From the NCBI GenBank assembly GCA_050952225.1, contig JBMNKL010000002.1, forward strand, positions 248,001 to 312,000: a stretch of 64,000 nt of DNA. Reading direction: 5' to 3'. The stretch's first letter is position 1; every line of letters begins with the position of its first letter. Source of the DNA: JBMNKL01 sp050952225. GTDB taxonomy: Bacteria > Bacillota > Clostridia > Acetivibrionales > DTU013. Made by a program: the position numbers and the translations under genes. Under the pieces are notes generated by a model. The model was not told the DNA's origin. It did no database searches and saw nothing but the letters and a program-made list of their open reading frames with translations. Positions 1-7,769 of this stretch are shown here, in pieces.

Positions 1-345
1 AGGTGCTTCCATAATATTCTCAAGCACCGTCATGTGCGGGAAAAGGTTGAACCTCTGGAAAACCATGCCCAGTTCGGCGCACAAGCCGGAAACCTTTTTC
101 TGCGACAATTTGTCCTGGCTTTTCCCCTCTTCTCTTTCATCTATGATTTCATCTTCAATATAAATCCGCCCGCTTGTTATCCTCTCGAGCTGGTTAAGAC
201 ACCTGAGCAGCGTGCTTTTCCCGGACCCGCTCGGCCCGATGATGCACACAACCTCACCTTTGCCGACCTCTAGATTGATATTCTTCAAAACCTGGAGGTT
301 ACCGAATGACTTGCATACGTTCTCAGCCTTGACCATCAACATCAT
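1..345 (-). CDS. Polar amino-acid ABC transporter ATP-binding protein (partial)
   Basis: N-terminal 115 codons of an ABC ATPase; the 3' part lies beyond the left window edge. The Walker A motif GPSGSGKST and the Q-loop region MVFQRFNLFPHMTV are typical of the GlnQ/HisP family that energises uptake of polar amino acids at the inner face of the membrane. The start is the first of two tandem ATGs, about seven bases after a run of six G. It follows the permease gene by 15 bases, so permease and ATPase are one transcript. Glutamine, cystine and other amino acids are all possible substrates; the sequence does not decide. Confidence 0.93.
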   Translation of the reverse strand, partial: MMLMVKAENVCKSFGNLQVLKNINLEVGKGEVVCIIGPSGSGKSTLLRCLNQLERITSGRIYIEDEIIDEREEGKSQDKLSQKKVSGLCAELGMVFQRFNLFPHMTVLENIMEAP

Positions 346-360
346 CCAACACCCCCCTGA

Positions 361-1014
361 TCATTCATACACAGAGAATTTCTTCTCGAGTTTTTCAAAA
401 ATAAATGTAAACAACGTCGTCAACGACAGGTATAATATGGCTGACGGTATGTAAATCAGCGGGCTCGCCTGCTGGCTTTCTATTTCATGCGTTACCCTCA
501 TCAGGTCCTGCATTGCTACAGCCGATACCAGCGACGTGTCCTTTATCATCATGATAAATTCATTGCCGACCGGCGGTATCAGCCGCCTGTATGATTGCGG
601 AATAATAATCCGCCGCATTGCCTGACCATATGTCATGCCAAGCGCTTTTGCCGCTTCCAGCTGCCCCTTGTCTATGGACTGTATTGCCGCCCTTATGATT
701 TCGGCGAGATATGCCGCCGAATTAAGGCTGAACGCGATATACGAAGCAAGGGTGGCATTCAGGCCTTTCAAGGGCGGGTTAAAAAGAAGCGGGAAAGCAT
801 AATATATAAAGAATAATTGCATCAGTAAAGGCGTGCCCCTGAAAAACCAAATATATATCCAGCATGCCTTGTTTATCGCCTTATTCCTGGACAACCGGCC
901 CAGCGCAAGCAACAAGCCCAGCAACAACCCGAAAACCACTGCAACAACGGTCAACTGTATAGTTATTGCCGTCCCCTTAAGCAGCCTTGGTATAAAAAGC
1001 GTTATATTAGCCAT
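361..1014 (-). CDS. Polar amino-acid ABC transporter permease (HisM/GlnP type)
   Basis: A 217-residue integral membrane protein, the usual length for His/Glu/Gln/Arg family permeases. The N-terminal segment LLKGTAITIQLTVVAVVFG and the cytoplasmic EAA loop EAAKALGMTYGQAMRRIIIP that contacts the ATPase are both recognisable. It lies between the binding-protein gene upstream and the ATPase gene downstream, so the three form one operon. The gap to the upstream lipoprotein gene contains a strong hairpin, which probably lowers permease expression relative to the binding protein. The Shine-Dalgarno region is weak, with the nearest G run about 14 bases from ATG. Confidence 0.95.
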   Translation of the reverse strand: MANITLFIPRLLKGTAITIQLTVVAVVFGLLLGLLLALGRLSRNKAINKACWIYIWFFRGTPLLMQLFFIYYAFPLLFNPPLKGLNATLASYIAFSLNSAAYLAEIIRAAIQSIDKGQLEAAKALGMTYGQAMRRIIIPQSYRRLIPPVGNEFIMMIKDTSLVSAVAMQDLMRVTHEIESQQASPLIYIPSAILYLSLTTLFTFIFEKLEKKFSVYE

Positions 1015-1042
1015 TTAATTCTAGTACCCCCAACTATAAGCA

Positions 1043-1073
1043 GGCTGCAGTACCATACGCGGTATCTGCAGCC
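1043..1073 (-). terminator. Intercistronic hairpin between binding-protein and permease genes
   Basis: Arms GGCTGCAG and CTGCAGCC (8 bp) enclose an inner TACC/GGTA pairing. No T-run follows, so this is better read as a partial attenuator or mRNA-stabilising hairpin, as is common between binding-protein and permease genes. Confidence 0.6.
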
Positions 1074-1087
1074 TTGCTTCATTCTTA

Positions 1088-1885
1088 TTATTTAATGTTC
1101 TTCGTCATATCGTCCTTGAACCACTTCTCGGAGATTGATTTCAGAGTACCGTCATCCAGCATTTCTTTCAAAACCCTATCCACTTCATCGCATAATTCCT
1201 GGTTTTTCTTGTCGAAACCAATACCAATCGGCTCATCCGGAAGCGTAGTTTCGACCAGCTTGAAGCTTTCGACATCATTCGCAACAAAATACTTGCCGAC
1301 GACAATATCCGACACCACTGCGTCGACCCTGCCTATTTTCAATTCGTTAAGCGCCTGGGTCATACCTTCATATTTCTTAAATTCTTTAAACGGGGTAGTC
1401 TTCATAAACTCATTACACGACTCCTCCGCCGTAGTGCCCATCTGGACCGCGACTATCTTGTTTCCCAGGTCTTTTTCCGAATTGATGTCGGTATTCCCTA
1501 TTCCCACGATAATAACCTGGTTATTGGCAATATACGGGCGAGTGTAAGCTATGGTTTTCATTCTCTCCTCCGTAATACTCAAAGACGAGATAATGCAATC
1601 GTATTTCCCCGAGCTGAGGCCTGTAAATATGGCCGACCATGCCGTCGGTACAAATTCGATTTCCCTGTTGAGCCTCTTTCCGACCTCTTTGGCTACATCG
1701 ATATCGTATCCTACAAGGTTGCCCTTTTCGTCCCTGTATTCCATCGGTGGATATGTATCATCGACTCCTACGCGGAGTACATCCGCCCCGGTGCTCCCGC
1801 CCGGCTTGGCGCTCTTTCCGCATGCTCCCAGAACAAGCGACATGATAATAATCAATGATAAAAATAAAAACCCTCTTTTTGACAT
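1088..1885 (-). CDS. Polar amino-acid ABC transporter substrate-binding lipoprotein
   Basis: A 265-residue extracellular solute-binding protein of family 3. It has a lipoprotein signal with lipobox LVLGAC followed by GK, then the family pattern LRVGVDDTYPPMEYRDEKGN and GYDIDVAKEVGKRL. It should capture an amino acid outside the membrane and hand it to the permease encoded downstream. The start is supported by AGGAGGAA seven bases upstream and by a good promoter further up. Substrate specificity cannot be read from the sequence. Confidence 0.95.
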   Translation of the reverse strand: MSKRGFLFLSLIIIMSLVLGACGKSAKPGGSTGADVLRVGVDDTYPPMEYRDEKGNLVGYDIDVAKEVGKRLNREIEFVPTAWSAIFTGLSSGKYDCIISSLSITEERMKTIAYTRPYIANNQVIIVGIGNTDINSEKDLGNKIVAVQMGTTAEESCNEFMKTTPFKEFKKYEGMTQALNELKIGRVDAVVSDIVVGKYFVANDVESFKLVETTLPDEPIGIGFDKKNQELCDEVDRVLKEMLDDGTLKSISEKWFKDDMTKNIK

Positions 1886-1930
1886 TTTGGCTTCCTCCTA
1901 AAGCTTTCTGTTCAGTAAAACAACATAATT

Positions 1931-1959
1931 ATATTATCGTAAATTCTTCTGGTTTACAA
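1931..1959 (-). promoter_or_regulatory. Sigma-A-type promoter of the amino-acid ABC operon
   Basis: On the minus strand TTGTAA (1954-1959) and TAATAT (1931-1936) are 17 bases apart, about 45 bases upstream of the lipoprotein start. Position and spacing fit a housekeeping promoter. Confidence 0.6.
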
Positions 1960-2001
1960 TAATTAAAAATGCTTCTTCCATTTATTCAATTTGGAAAATA
2001 C

Positions 2002-2385
2002 TCAATCATTAAGTTTCCTGAATATTTCATCCTTTATTTTGCCTTTTAAATGTATCGTATTGCTGCCTTCATTTATGAGCGCCTGCCTTATGTATTCGAC
2101 TTCGGCCTCGGTCAGGATGATCGTTTTCCCCTTGAGCGAAGGCTTGACTCTCCCGAATACCTGCGCAATCGCATTTTTTGCAGCCTCAACGCTGCCAAAG
2201 TAATACACTTCCTGAGATTCGTCGTATATGGCGCCGTGCTCCGAGTATATCTCCTTTACGGCGTCAGGCTTCAGTCCCGTTATTTTTGCGATATCCTCCG
2301 TCCTGTAGGAGCCGGAATAGTCAATGTAATAATTATTCTCGCGCCTTCCGGACTTTCTTACTATAAAGTTTGACTGGTTTACCAA
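2002..2385 (-). CDS. Uncharacterised 127-residue protein
   Basis: I do not recognise a named family. The protein is soluble, with no signal or membrane segment. A central stretch reading YRTEDIAKITGLKPDAVKEI resembles a helix-turn-helix or a short helical module, and the C-terminus is mixed-charge (LTEAEVEYIRQAL). The start is chosen as TTG at 2385 because AAAGGAGAGG sits exactly in front of it; an in-frame ATG at 2403 overlaps that ribosome site and is less likely. It is transcribed alone from its own promoter region. Confidence 0.7.
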   Translation of the reverse strand: MVNQSNFIVRKSGRRENNYYIDYSGSYRTEDIAKITGLKPDAVKEIYSEHGAIYDESQEVYYFGSVEAAKNAIAQVFGRVKPSLKGKTIILTEAEVEYIRQALINEGSNTIHLKGKIKDEIFRKLND

Positions 2386-2420
2386 GGCACCCTCTCCTTT
2401 CATGCAACATCATGTAAATA

Positions 2421-2449
2421 ATAATACCATATAGTTATTATTTAAACTA
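2421..2449 (-). promoter_or_regulatory. Extended -10 promoter candidate
   Basis: TGGTATTAT on the minus strand (TATTAT at 2421-2426) forms an extended -10 element upstream of the 127-residue protein gene; the -35 is poor. Confidence 0.4.
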
Positions 2450-2794
2450 CTTCTTTTAACCTTGAATTTAGCCCATGCTGCTGACAAGCTTCCGCCTCGA
2501 AACAGCACAATCGTACAGAGGCTCTTCCTCTGGCGGAACATTTGTTATATAATTTAGAATGGATTTCTATATTTAGTAAAGCATGTGCCTGCAGTTTAAC
2601 AGCTATCTATATTGACAAGATGCGGTAAAAGGCAGATGGAAGAATGCCGGAGACCGGCAGCAAATCTTTGAAATGACAGCCGCAAAGGCATCCCATCCGG
2701 AAAAACGGGACACAGGGGAAACACAGGTATGGCAAAAAGCCCGTAAATATTATGATTTCTTTGCCTGCATGTGTTGCCGGTGAGTTAAGCAGCC
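2450..2794. other. Intergenic stretch without a gene
   Basis: Region between two divergent genes. I see no conserved coding frame. A small CAGAGG/CCTCTG hairpin lies near 2516-2533. Nothing else is recognised. Confidence 0.4.
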
Positions 2795-2827
2795 GGGTAT
2801 CGCAAATAGCTGTCAATATGCTATAAT
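2795..2827 (+). promoter_or_regulatory. Extended -10 promoter of the DUF4364 gene
   Basis: TGCTATAAT (TATAAT at 2822-2827) is a perfect extended -10 element 75 bases upstream of the start codon. The -35 hexamer is weak, as expected for extended -10 promoters. Confidence 0.6.
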
Positions 2828-2901
2828 ATGGAGCATACGGGTATATAGGCGGCTCTTTGGAAACCCGTCCCGAAAAGAATGAACACACATGGAGGCCCGG
2901 A

Positions 2902-3549
2902 ATGAATGCGCTAGGCAGCAGCAAAGAAATAGTCAGAAACAAGCTTATAATCTTGTACATAATCAAAAGGCTGGACATGCCTGTCAGCAATCCCCATATC
3001 ACCAGGCTTATCCTGGAAAACCGCCTGATGAATTACTTCATGTTTCAGCAATGTTTTAACGAGCTCCATGAGAGCGGGCTGGTAAAAATCATCGCTGACA
3101 TCCCCCAAGTGCCGGACAAAGGCGCTCTTGACGGTAAAAGAGAAAGTGTGCCTGGCGGACCGGGAAAAAGTGTCTCACCAGGCATGAATGGAGGTACTTG
3201 TCCGAAGGAACCTTCAGGGCGGTTTACCCTGACCGGCGCAGGAAACAGAACACTGGAGTATTTCCTTCACCTGATTCCTCCGGGAATTAAAAAGCAGCTT
3301 GACAAAATAGCTCCGGAAGCTCGTAAGGATATACGTGAGGAAATCCTTACAACCGCCGATTATTTCCCGGAAAGCGAAAACAAGTTCGAGGTGGTCTTAA
3401 AAACAGCGGAGAAGGATTTTCTCCTGCTGGCGCTAAAGGTAACCGTCGGTACAAAAAATGACGCAATCAGCATCTGCGAAAACTGGAAAAAACATTCGTC
3501 CGATATCTATTCGGAAATTATTGATTCCCTTACAAAAACACGGGGGTAA
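2902..3549 (+). CDS. DUF4364 family protein
   Basis: A 215-residue protein. The N-terminal half (SSKEIVRNKLIILYIIKR, then NYFMFQQCFNELHESGLV) matches the clostridial DUF4364 family, which looks like a winged-helix, PadR-like fold. The start ATG is set by GGAGG six bases upstream. Between about residues 73 and 103 there is a Gly/Pro/Lys/Ser-rich insertion not expected in this fold. The C-terminal part contains LIPPGIKKQLDKIAPEARK. Function is unknown; a DNA-binding role is inference from fold only. Confidence 0.8.
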   Translation: MNALGSSKEIVRNKLIILYIIKRLDMPVSNPHITRLILENRLMNYFMFQQCFNELHESGLVKIIADIPQVPDKGALDGKRESVPGGPGKSVSPGMNGGTCPKEPSGRFTLTGAGNRTLEYFLHLIPPGIKKQLDKIAPEARKDIREEILTTADYFPESENKFEVVLKTAEKDFLLLALKVTVGTKNDAISICENWKKHSSDIYSEIIDSLTKTRG

Positions 3550-3558
3550 AATCCCCCG
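3534..3558 (-). terminator. Intrinsic terminator of the stalk-domain gene
   Basis: CGGGGG/CCCCCG stem (3541-3546 with 3553-3558), followed on the minus strand by TTTTT (3534-3538). It serves the minus-strand gene and overlaps the stop codon of the convergent DUF4364 gene, so it may act in both directions. Confidence 0.75.
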
Positions 3559-3563
3559 CGTTC

Positions 3564-4772
3564 TTAATAATATATAGGCGAAACAGCAATTTCATCTTCA
3601 ATTAAAACAGCATTTTCTATAACATCCTCAGGCACGGTAATTGTGAAATCCTCATCATAGTTACTTGCGAGTTTTACGCTGAAGTTGACGGCTGTTTCAT
3701 CTGTAATTCCCGATGCTCGCTGGGTTATTTTCAAATCTATCTTAATATAGTTCATCAGGTACGTATCCCTGTTTATGGATATTTCGACTGCTAAATCATC
3801 AAACTCAATATCATCGCCTATATCCCCGGCATAGTCCAAACCCTGCTGGGCAAACACCTTTTCGATCAGGTCGTATAAGTACACATTACCGCTGAGAAGA
3901 ATTTCGTCATCATGTTTACTGTCAAGCTGGTTCAGAGCTGTATACAAATAATCATTATTGTCTATGACAATATTTCCGTCCTGCTTTTCAAACATCATGC
4001 TATATTCCATATCAGTAAATATCATCTCGCTCCAGCTTCCGAGCAATGGGTTTAATATGTATAATGAATTATCGGCACAGTAAGCTTCTGTCGATATCTG
4101 CAATTCGTTAACGTATGCCTGCGCTTTGATGTGCATCCTTTTGTTCAGCGTATCCACCAACGAAGATACATCCAGTGCAATATCAAAATTAGTATCACCC
4201 GATTTCAAATCACCTGTCATATTTATGTCCATTTTCATCTTTTTGACCTTTGCCGATTCCTCAGCCGATTTGTCCAGTATCTTTTTTACGTTTTCGTATT
4301 TTTCTGCGTCGCATATCCGAACAGTTCTTGTCTCGCCGTCCCAAATCACCTTTTTACCCATTGTCTCGGCCAAAAACCGGAGCGGTACGTATGTGGAACC
4401 TTTGTATAGAATGGGGGCAGCGTTGAGCGATATCGGTTCGTCATTTACAAAGGCTTCATTTTGCCCTATCAGCAAATAGATTTTCGTCTGACCATACCAT
4501 ACGGTAACACTTTTTTTGTCATGATTGTAAATGATATGCCCGTCATCATTCGGCACGCCGAGCTTGACGAGTAATTCCCTGAAAGGCAGCATCGTACTGT
4601 TGTTAACGGAAACCGGTACTTTTTCAAATCTCTCAAGCCTGCCGTCCATGACAATCCTGATGTCCGGCACTTCAACCGGATTGGGCGCCTGCACGGTTTC
4701 TGCGGCAAAAACGCTGCCGGTCGATAAGAATATCGTTAGAAATAAGGTTAATAATAATGTCTTTACTTTCAT
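3564..4772 (-). CDS. Secreted protein with copper-amine-oxidase N-terminal (stalk) domain
   Basis: A 402-residue exported protein. The start is ATG at 4772, preceded by GGGGGAGA; longer readings upstream lack a ribosome site. A Sec signal peptide (MKVKTLLLTLFLTIFLSTG, cleavage after VFAA) is followed by the stalk domain of clostridial surface proteins: VPVSVNNSTMLPFRELLVK, then STYVPLRFLAETMGKKVIWD and RTVRI. The remainder (about residues 150-402) is beta-rich and resembles the lipoprotein-like domains that follow stalk domains. It probably acts outside the membrane; the ligand is unknown. It is a single-gene unit between its own promoter and terminator. Confidence 0.85.
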   Translation of the reverse strand: MKVKTLLLTLFLTIFLSTGSVFAAETVQAPNPVEVPDIRIVMDGRLERFEKVPVSVNNSTMLPFRELLVKLGVPNDDGHIIYNHDKKSVTVWYGQTKIYLLIGQNEAFVNDEPISLNAAPILYKGSTYVPLRFLAETMGKKVIWDGETRTVRICDAEKYENVKKILDKSAEESAKVKKMKMDINMTGDLKSGDTNFDIALDVSSLVDTLNKRMHIKAQAYVNELQISTEAYCADNSLYILNPLLGSWSEMIFTDMEYSMMFEKQDGNIVIDNNDYLYTALNQLDSKHDDEILLSGNVYLYDLIEKVFAQQGLDYAGDIGDDIEFDDLAVEISINRDTYLMNYIKIDLKITQRASGITDETAVNFSVKLASNYDEDFTITVPEDVIENAVLIEDEIAVSPIYY

Positions 4773-4803
4773 GTTCTCCCCCTGTTTGGCTAAATTTCCT
4801 TTT

Positions 4804-4832
4804 ATTGTAGCATCAATAAATACCTGTGTCAA
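4804..4832 (-). promoter_or_regulatory. Promoter of the stalk-domain gene
   Basis: Minus strand TTGACA (4827-4832), 17-base spacer, TACAAT (4804-4809), 32 bases upstream of the start codon: a near-consensus housekeeping promoter. Confidence 0.85.
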
Positions 4833-4876
4833 CTGTGCCATCCGGGGGGTGTGCTAAGAAACTGCTACCAGAATCT

Positions 4877-5182
4877 TCACATATATCTTCTTACTATTTC
4901 GCTGATTTCCTTGTGCTTTTTGGACTCCTTAAATAACACAAACCTGTTTCCGATGACCTGGACAATGTCGGCCCCCGTCCTGGCGGCAATCTCTTCGCAA
5001 ACCTCGCGAGCATCTGCACCGGAGTTTTTAAGGACAGTGGCTTTTACAAGCTCCCTCGCTTCGAAAGCGTCATTGAATTGTTTAATCATATTATCCCCGA
5101 TGCCTCCCTTGCCGATCTGGAAAATCGGCTCTATATTATTAGCAAGGCTTCTCAGGTAGCTTCTCTGTTTACCTGTCAACAT
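4877..5182 (-). CDS. yhbY: Ribosome assembly RNA-binding protein YhbY
   Basis: A 101-residue protein of the CRS1-YhbY (CRM) family. It starts LTGKQRSYLRSLANNIEPIFQIGKGG in the translated product; the GKGG loop is the RNA-contacting turn of this KH-like fold. The family binds pre-50S ribosomes and helps their assembly in the cytoplasm. It lies 40 bases downstream of obg, another ribosome assembly factor, a linkage conserved in Firmicutes. Length is normal. Confidence 0.93.
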   Translation of the reverse strand: MLTGKQRSYLRSLANNIEPIFQIGKGGIGDNMIKQFNDAFEARELVKATVLKNSGADAREVCEEIAARTGADIVQVIGNRFVLFKESKKHKEISEIVRRYM

Positions 5183-5222
5183 ACAATTCCCTTTCCTTTG
5201 TCGCTTTTTCCAAAACTTGCTT

Positions 5223-6497
5223 CTATTTTATGTATTCAAACTCGATGTCGTATATCCTAACAGTGTCACCTTCCTTGATACCCATTTTCTCGAGAGCATC
5301 GTTGACACCTTTCTTTTTCATCGCGCGCTGGAAATACTGCAAGGACTCGTATACGTTGAAATTCGTCGAGTTTAAAACCCTTTTTACCCAGCTTCCTTCT
5401 ACGATAAAGATATTTCCATCCTTTCTCACGGTAAACGGTTCTTCTTCCACGGCCTTATACACCGTCTTTTCGCTCTCCGTCACAGCCGGGGCCTGCCTTG
5501 GAAGTTCAAGAAGCCGGTCCGATAAGAAAAACACCAATTCCTTCATCCCTTTATTTGTGGCGGCTGAAATGGGAAATACCCTGTAACCTTGTTCCTCGAC
5601 AGCTTTTATGAACCTGTCAAGATTCTTCGCGCCGTCGGGAAGGTCTATTTTATTGGCCGCGACAACCTGGGGCCTTTCGGCAAGCAATGGATTATATTTT
5701 GCAAGCTCCGCGTTTATCGCATTAAAATCATCTACCGGATCCCTGCCGTCAACGCCTGCAACGTCAACCACGTGTAAAAGAAGACGTGTCCTCTCGATAT
5801 GCCGCAAAAATTCCAGGCCAAGACCTACACCCTCGTGGGCTCCCTCGATGATTCCCGGAATATCGGCCATTACAAAGCTTCTTCCCTCTTCCACGCTGAC
5901 TACGCCAAGAGAAGGCTCAAGAGTTGTAAAGGGATAATCGGCAATTTTAGGCGTTGCCGCAGAAACCACGGACAGTACTGTAGATTTGCCCGCATTTGGA
6001 AACCCGACCAGCCCCACGTCCGCTATCAGCTTCAGTTCAAGTTCCAGCCAGTACTCTTCTCCTTGTTCCCCGGCCTGGGCAAAGCTTGGCACCTGCCTGG
6101 TGGAAGTGGCAAAATGCCGGTTTCCTTTTCCTCCCCTGCCGCCTTTTGCTATAACAACGCTTCTGCCGGCCTCCGTCATATCCGCCAGTATCCTGCCCGT
6201 TTTTTCATCTTTGACCAGGGTTCCCGGCGGTACCCTTATGATTATGTCCCTGCCGTTTTTCCCGGTACAGTTCGACGTCCCGCCGTTTTCACCCCGCATC
6301 GCTGCATATTTCTTTTTATATTTAAAATCAACCAGCGTGTTCAGCCCTTCGTCAACCACAAAAACAACATCGCCGCCCTTACCGCCGTCACCCCCGTCAG
6401 GTCCGCCGGCAGCGACATATTTTTCTCTTCGGAACGATACCATTCCGTTCCCGCCGTCTCCTGCCTTAACATATATTTTCGCACGATCTATAAACAT
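5223..6497 (-). CDS. obg: GTPase Obg/CgtA
   Basis: A 424-residue GTPase for 50S maturation and stress signalling. Domains in order: the glycine-rich Obg fold (AGDGGNGMVSFRREK, GDGGKGGDVVFV), the GTPase domain with G1 GFPNAGKST, G3 DIPG and G4 NKID, and a C-terminal OCT domain. The ATG at 6497 is chosen because GGGAG lies six bases upstream; a GTG four codons earlier overlaps that site. It is downstream of rpmA across a terminator and upstream of yhbY. Confidence 0.97.
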   Translation of the reverse strand: MFIDRAKIYVKAGDGGNGMVSFRREKYVAAGGPDGGDGGKGGDVVFVVDEGLNTLVDFKYKKKYAAMRGENGGTSNCTGKNGRDIIIRVPPGTLVKDEKTGRILADMTEAGRSVVIAKGGRGGKGNRHFATSTRQVPSFAQAGEQGEEYWLELELKLIADVGLVGFPNAGKSTVLSVVSAATPKIADYPFTTLEPSLGVVSVEEGRSFVMADIPGIIEGAHEGVGLGLEFLRHIERTRLLLHVVDVAGVDGRDPVDDFNAINAELAKYNPLLAERPQVVAANKIDLPDGAKNLDRFIKAVEEQGYRVFPISAATNKGMKELVFFLSDRLLELPRQAPAVTESEKTVYKAVEEEPFTVRKDGNIFIVEGSWVKRVLNSTNFNVYESLQYFQRAMKKKGVNDALEKMGIKEGDTVRIYDIEFEYIK

Positions 6498-6544
6498 TTC
6501 CGCTCCCACATGGTTTCAACTTTTCATGATTTCGCAAAGAATGT

Positions 6545-6571
6545 AAAAAGCCCGGCTTTTTATACGCCGGG
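6545..6571 (-). terminator. Intrinsic terminator after rpmA
   Basis: CCCGGC/GCCGGG stem followed on the minus strand by CTTTTT, just past the rpmA stop codon. It ends the rplU-prp-rpmA operon; obg transcription probably depends partly on readthrough. Confidence 0.8.
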
Positions 6572-6587
6572 ACTTATTTTTTACCAA

Positions 6588-6869
6588 TTAGTTGGCAACT
6601 ATACTTACCTGCTTTCTGTCTTTCCCAAGCCTGCCGAATTTCACTCTTCCGTCAACCAGGGCAAAAAGAGTGTCATCTTTGCCAATCCCTACATTCTCAC
6701 CGGGATGGATCTTTGTGCCCCTCTGTCTCACAAGAATGTTCCCGGCCAATACAAACTGCCCGTCGCCTCTCTTGATACCGAGCCTTTTCGACGCACTGTC
6801 ACGGCCGTTCCTTGAGCTGCCGACCCCCTTCTTATGAGCAAACAGCTGCAAATCAATTTTTTTAATCAT
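6588..6869 (-). CDS. rpmA: 50S ribosomal protein L27 with cleavable N-terminal extension
   Basis: A 93-residue L27. The body reads AHKKGVGSSRNGRDS, as in all bacterial L27. The first ten residues (MIKKIDLQLF) are the Firmicutes-type extension that is cut off by the protease Prp after Phe10, exposing AHKKG for the peptidyl-transferase centre. The ATG at 6869 lies inside the end of the prp gene (8-base overlap), which couples the two. An upstream ATG at 6902 would add unrelated residues and is rejected. Confidence 0.96.
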   Translation of the reverse strand: MIKKIDLQLFAHKKGVGSSRNGRDSASKRLGIKRGDGQFVLAGNILVRQRGTKIHPGENVGIGKDDTLFALVDGRVKFGRLGKDRKQVSIVAN

Positions 6870-7206
6870 CGGTCTGCACCTCCTCTTCAACCACCATAAC
6901 ATATTCCCCGTATGAGAGCTCCACCTGTCTGAATCCTATCACTGCCGCATCAAGTATAACCCGCGATGTCTTTTTTTGCTGCTCCGTCATCTCCCGCGGC
7001 AGGCGGATCGACATCTGCCCGTCCCTTTCACTGTAGCAACGTTTCAACCCTGCCAGTTCTTCCAACGCTCCTGCAGCCGTGTAAGCGATTGCGGATACGG
7101 CTGAGCATATGATATCATGCCCTTTTTTCGCGTAACCCGCATGCCCGTAGATTTCAACGGCTCCAACCGTACCGTCGGGATTTTTTTTCAATGCAACGGT
7201 AATCAT
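6862..7206 (-). CDS. prp: Ribosomal-processing cysteine protease Prp
   Basis: A 114-residue protein of the YsxB/Prp family. The catalytic pair is visible at the expected positions: His22 in YGHAGYA and Cys34 in GHDIICSAVSAIAYT. It removes the N-terminal extension of L27, the product of the next gene. Its ATG overlaps the TGA of rplU (ATGA), and its end overlaps rpmA, so L21, protease and substrate are translationally coupled. Confidence 0.95.
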   Translation of the reverse strand: MITVALKKNPDGTVGAVEIYGHAGYAKKGHDIICSAVSAIAYTAAGALEELAGLKRCYSERDGQMSIRLPREMTEQQKKTSRVILDAAVIGFRQVELSYGEYVMVVEEEVQTDD

Positions 7207-7520
7207 CCCGCAACGTTAATCTTGCTAATCTGGACTTTCGTATAAGGCTGCCTGTGCCCCGTCTTTTTCCTGTAGTTCTTTTTCGGCTTGTACTTGAATA
7301 CAATTATTTTCCTGGCCTTGCCCTGGCCGAGAACCTTTGCGGTTACACTGGCATTCTCAATCAAAGGCTTTCCGAAAGTGACATTCCCCTCGTTCGAAAC
7401 TGCCAAAACCTTATCGAAAGTAATCTCAGCGCCATCCTCGGCGTCGATTTTTTCTATAAACAGCACATCGCCTTCCTGTACCTTGTACTGTTTCCCGCCT
7501 GTTTCAATAACAGCGTACAT
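7203..7520 (-). CDS. rplU: 50S ribosomal protein L21
   Basis: A 105-residue L21 (MYAVIETGGKQYKVQEGDVL ... KPKKNYRKKTGHRQPYTKV), a standard large-subunit protein at normal length. A strong AGGAGG precedes ATG by about seven bases. It heads the rplU-prp-rpmA operon and has an L21-type structured leader and a consensus promoter. Confidence 0.97.
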   Translation of the reverse strand: MYAVIETGGKQYKVQEGDVLFIEKIDAEDGAEITFDKVLAVSNEGNVTFGKPLIENASVTAKVLGQGKARKIIVFKYKPKKNYRKKTGHRQPYTKVQISKINVAG

Positions 7521-7605
7521 TATATTACCTCCTGCTTTGAGACTCGCCGGACCTTTAAGGCAGCGGCATCTGCCGCATTTTGAGCCCTGGCCGAGCGGTT
7601 ACCGA
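7521..7605 (-). promoter_or_regulatory. L21-type ribosomal protein leader RNA
   Basis: The untranslated leader of rplU contains CCGCTCGGCCAGGGCTC, AAAATGCGGC, a GCGGCA/TGCCGC pairing, and TTAAAGGTCCGGCGAGTCTC before AGGAGG. This matches from memory the L21 leader motif of Firmicutes, through which L21 is thought to control its own operon. A covariance search would settle it. Confidence 0.7.
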
Positions 7606-7608
7606 AAT

Positions 7609-7637
7609 ATTTTAACACACAAACAAACTGGTGTCAA
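7609..7637 (-). promoter_or_regulatory. Consensus promoter of rplU
   Basis: Minus strand TTGACA (7632-7637), 17-base spacer, TAAAAT (7609-7614). This is a near-perfect housekeeping promoter and shows that rplU transcription is independent of the upstream 1.7-kb noncoding block. Confidence 0.9.
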
Positions 7638-7769
7638 CGGCGCTTTTACGGGCATTGTGTCGTTCACTCTAATAATTTCATCCTGCCCGTAATTAAATCC
7701 TCCTGTATTTTGCTCACTCAGGTAAAAACGAGTGCGTTTTTCATGTATAATCTTCAAAAACACTATTTC

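Noticed and set aside
7713..7741. Plus-strand terminator (CACTC/GAGTG followed by TTTTT)
   Set aside because: Only five base pairs with a ten-base loop, and no plus-strand gene upstream; kept only as a possibility.
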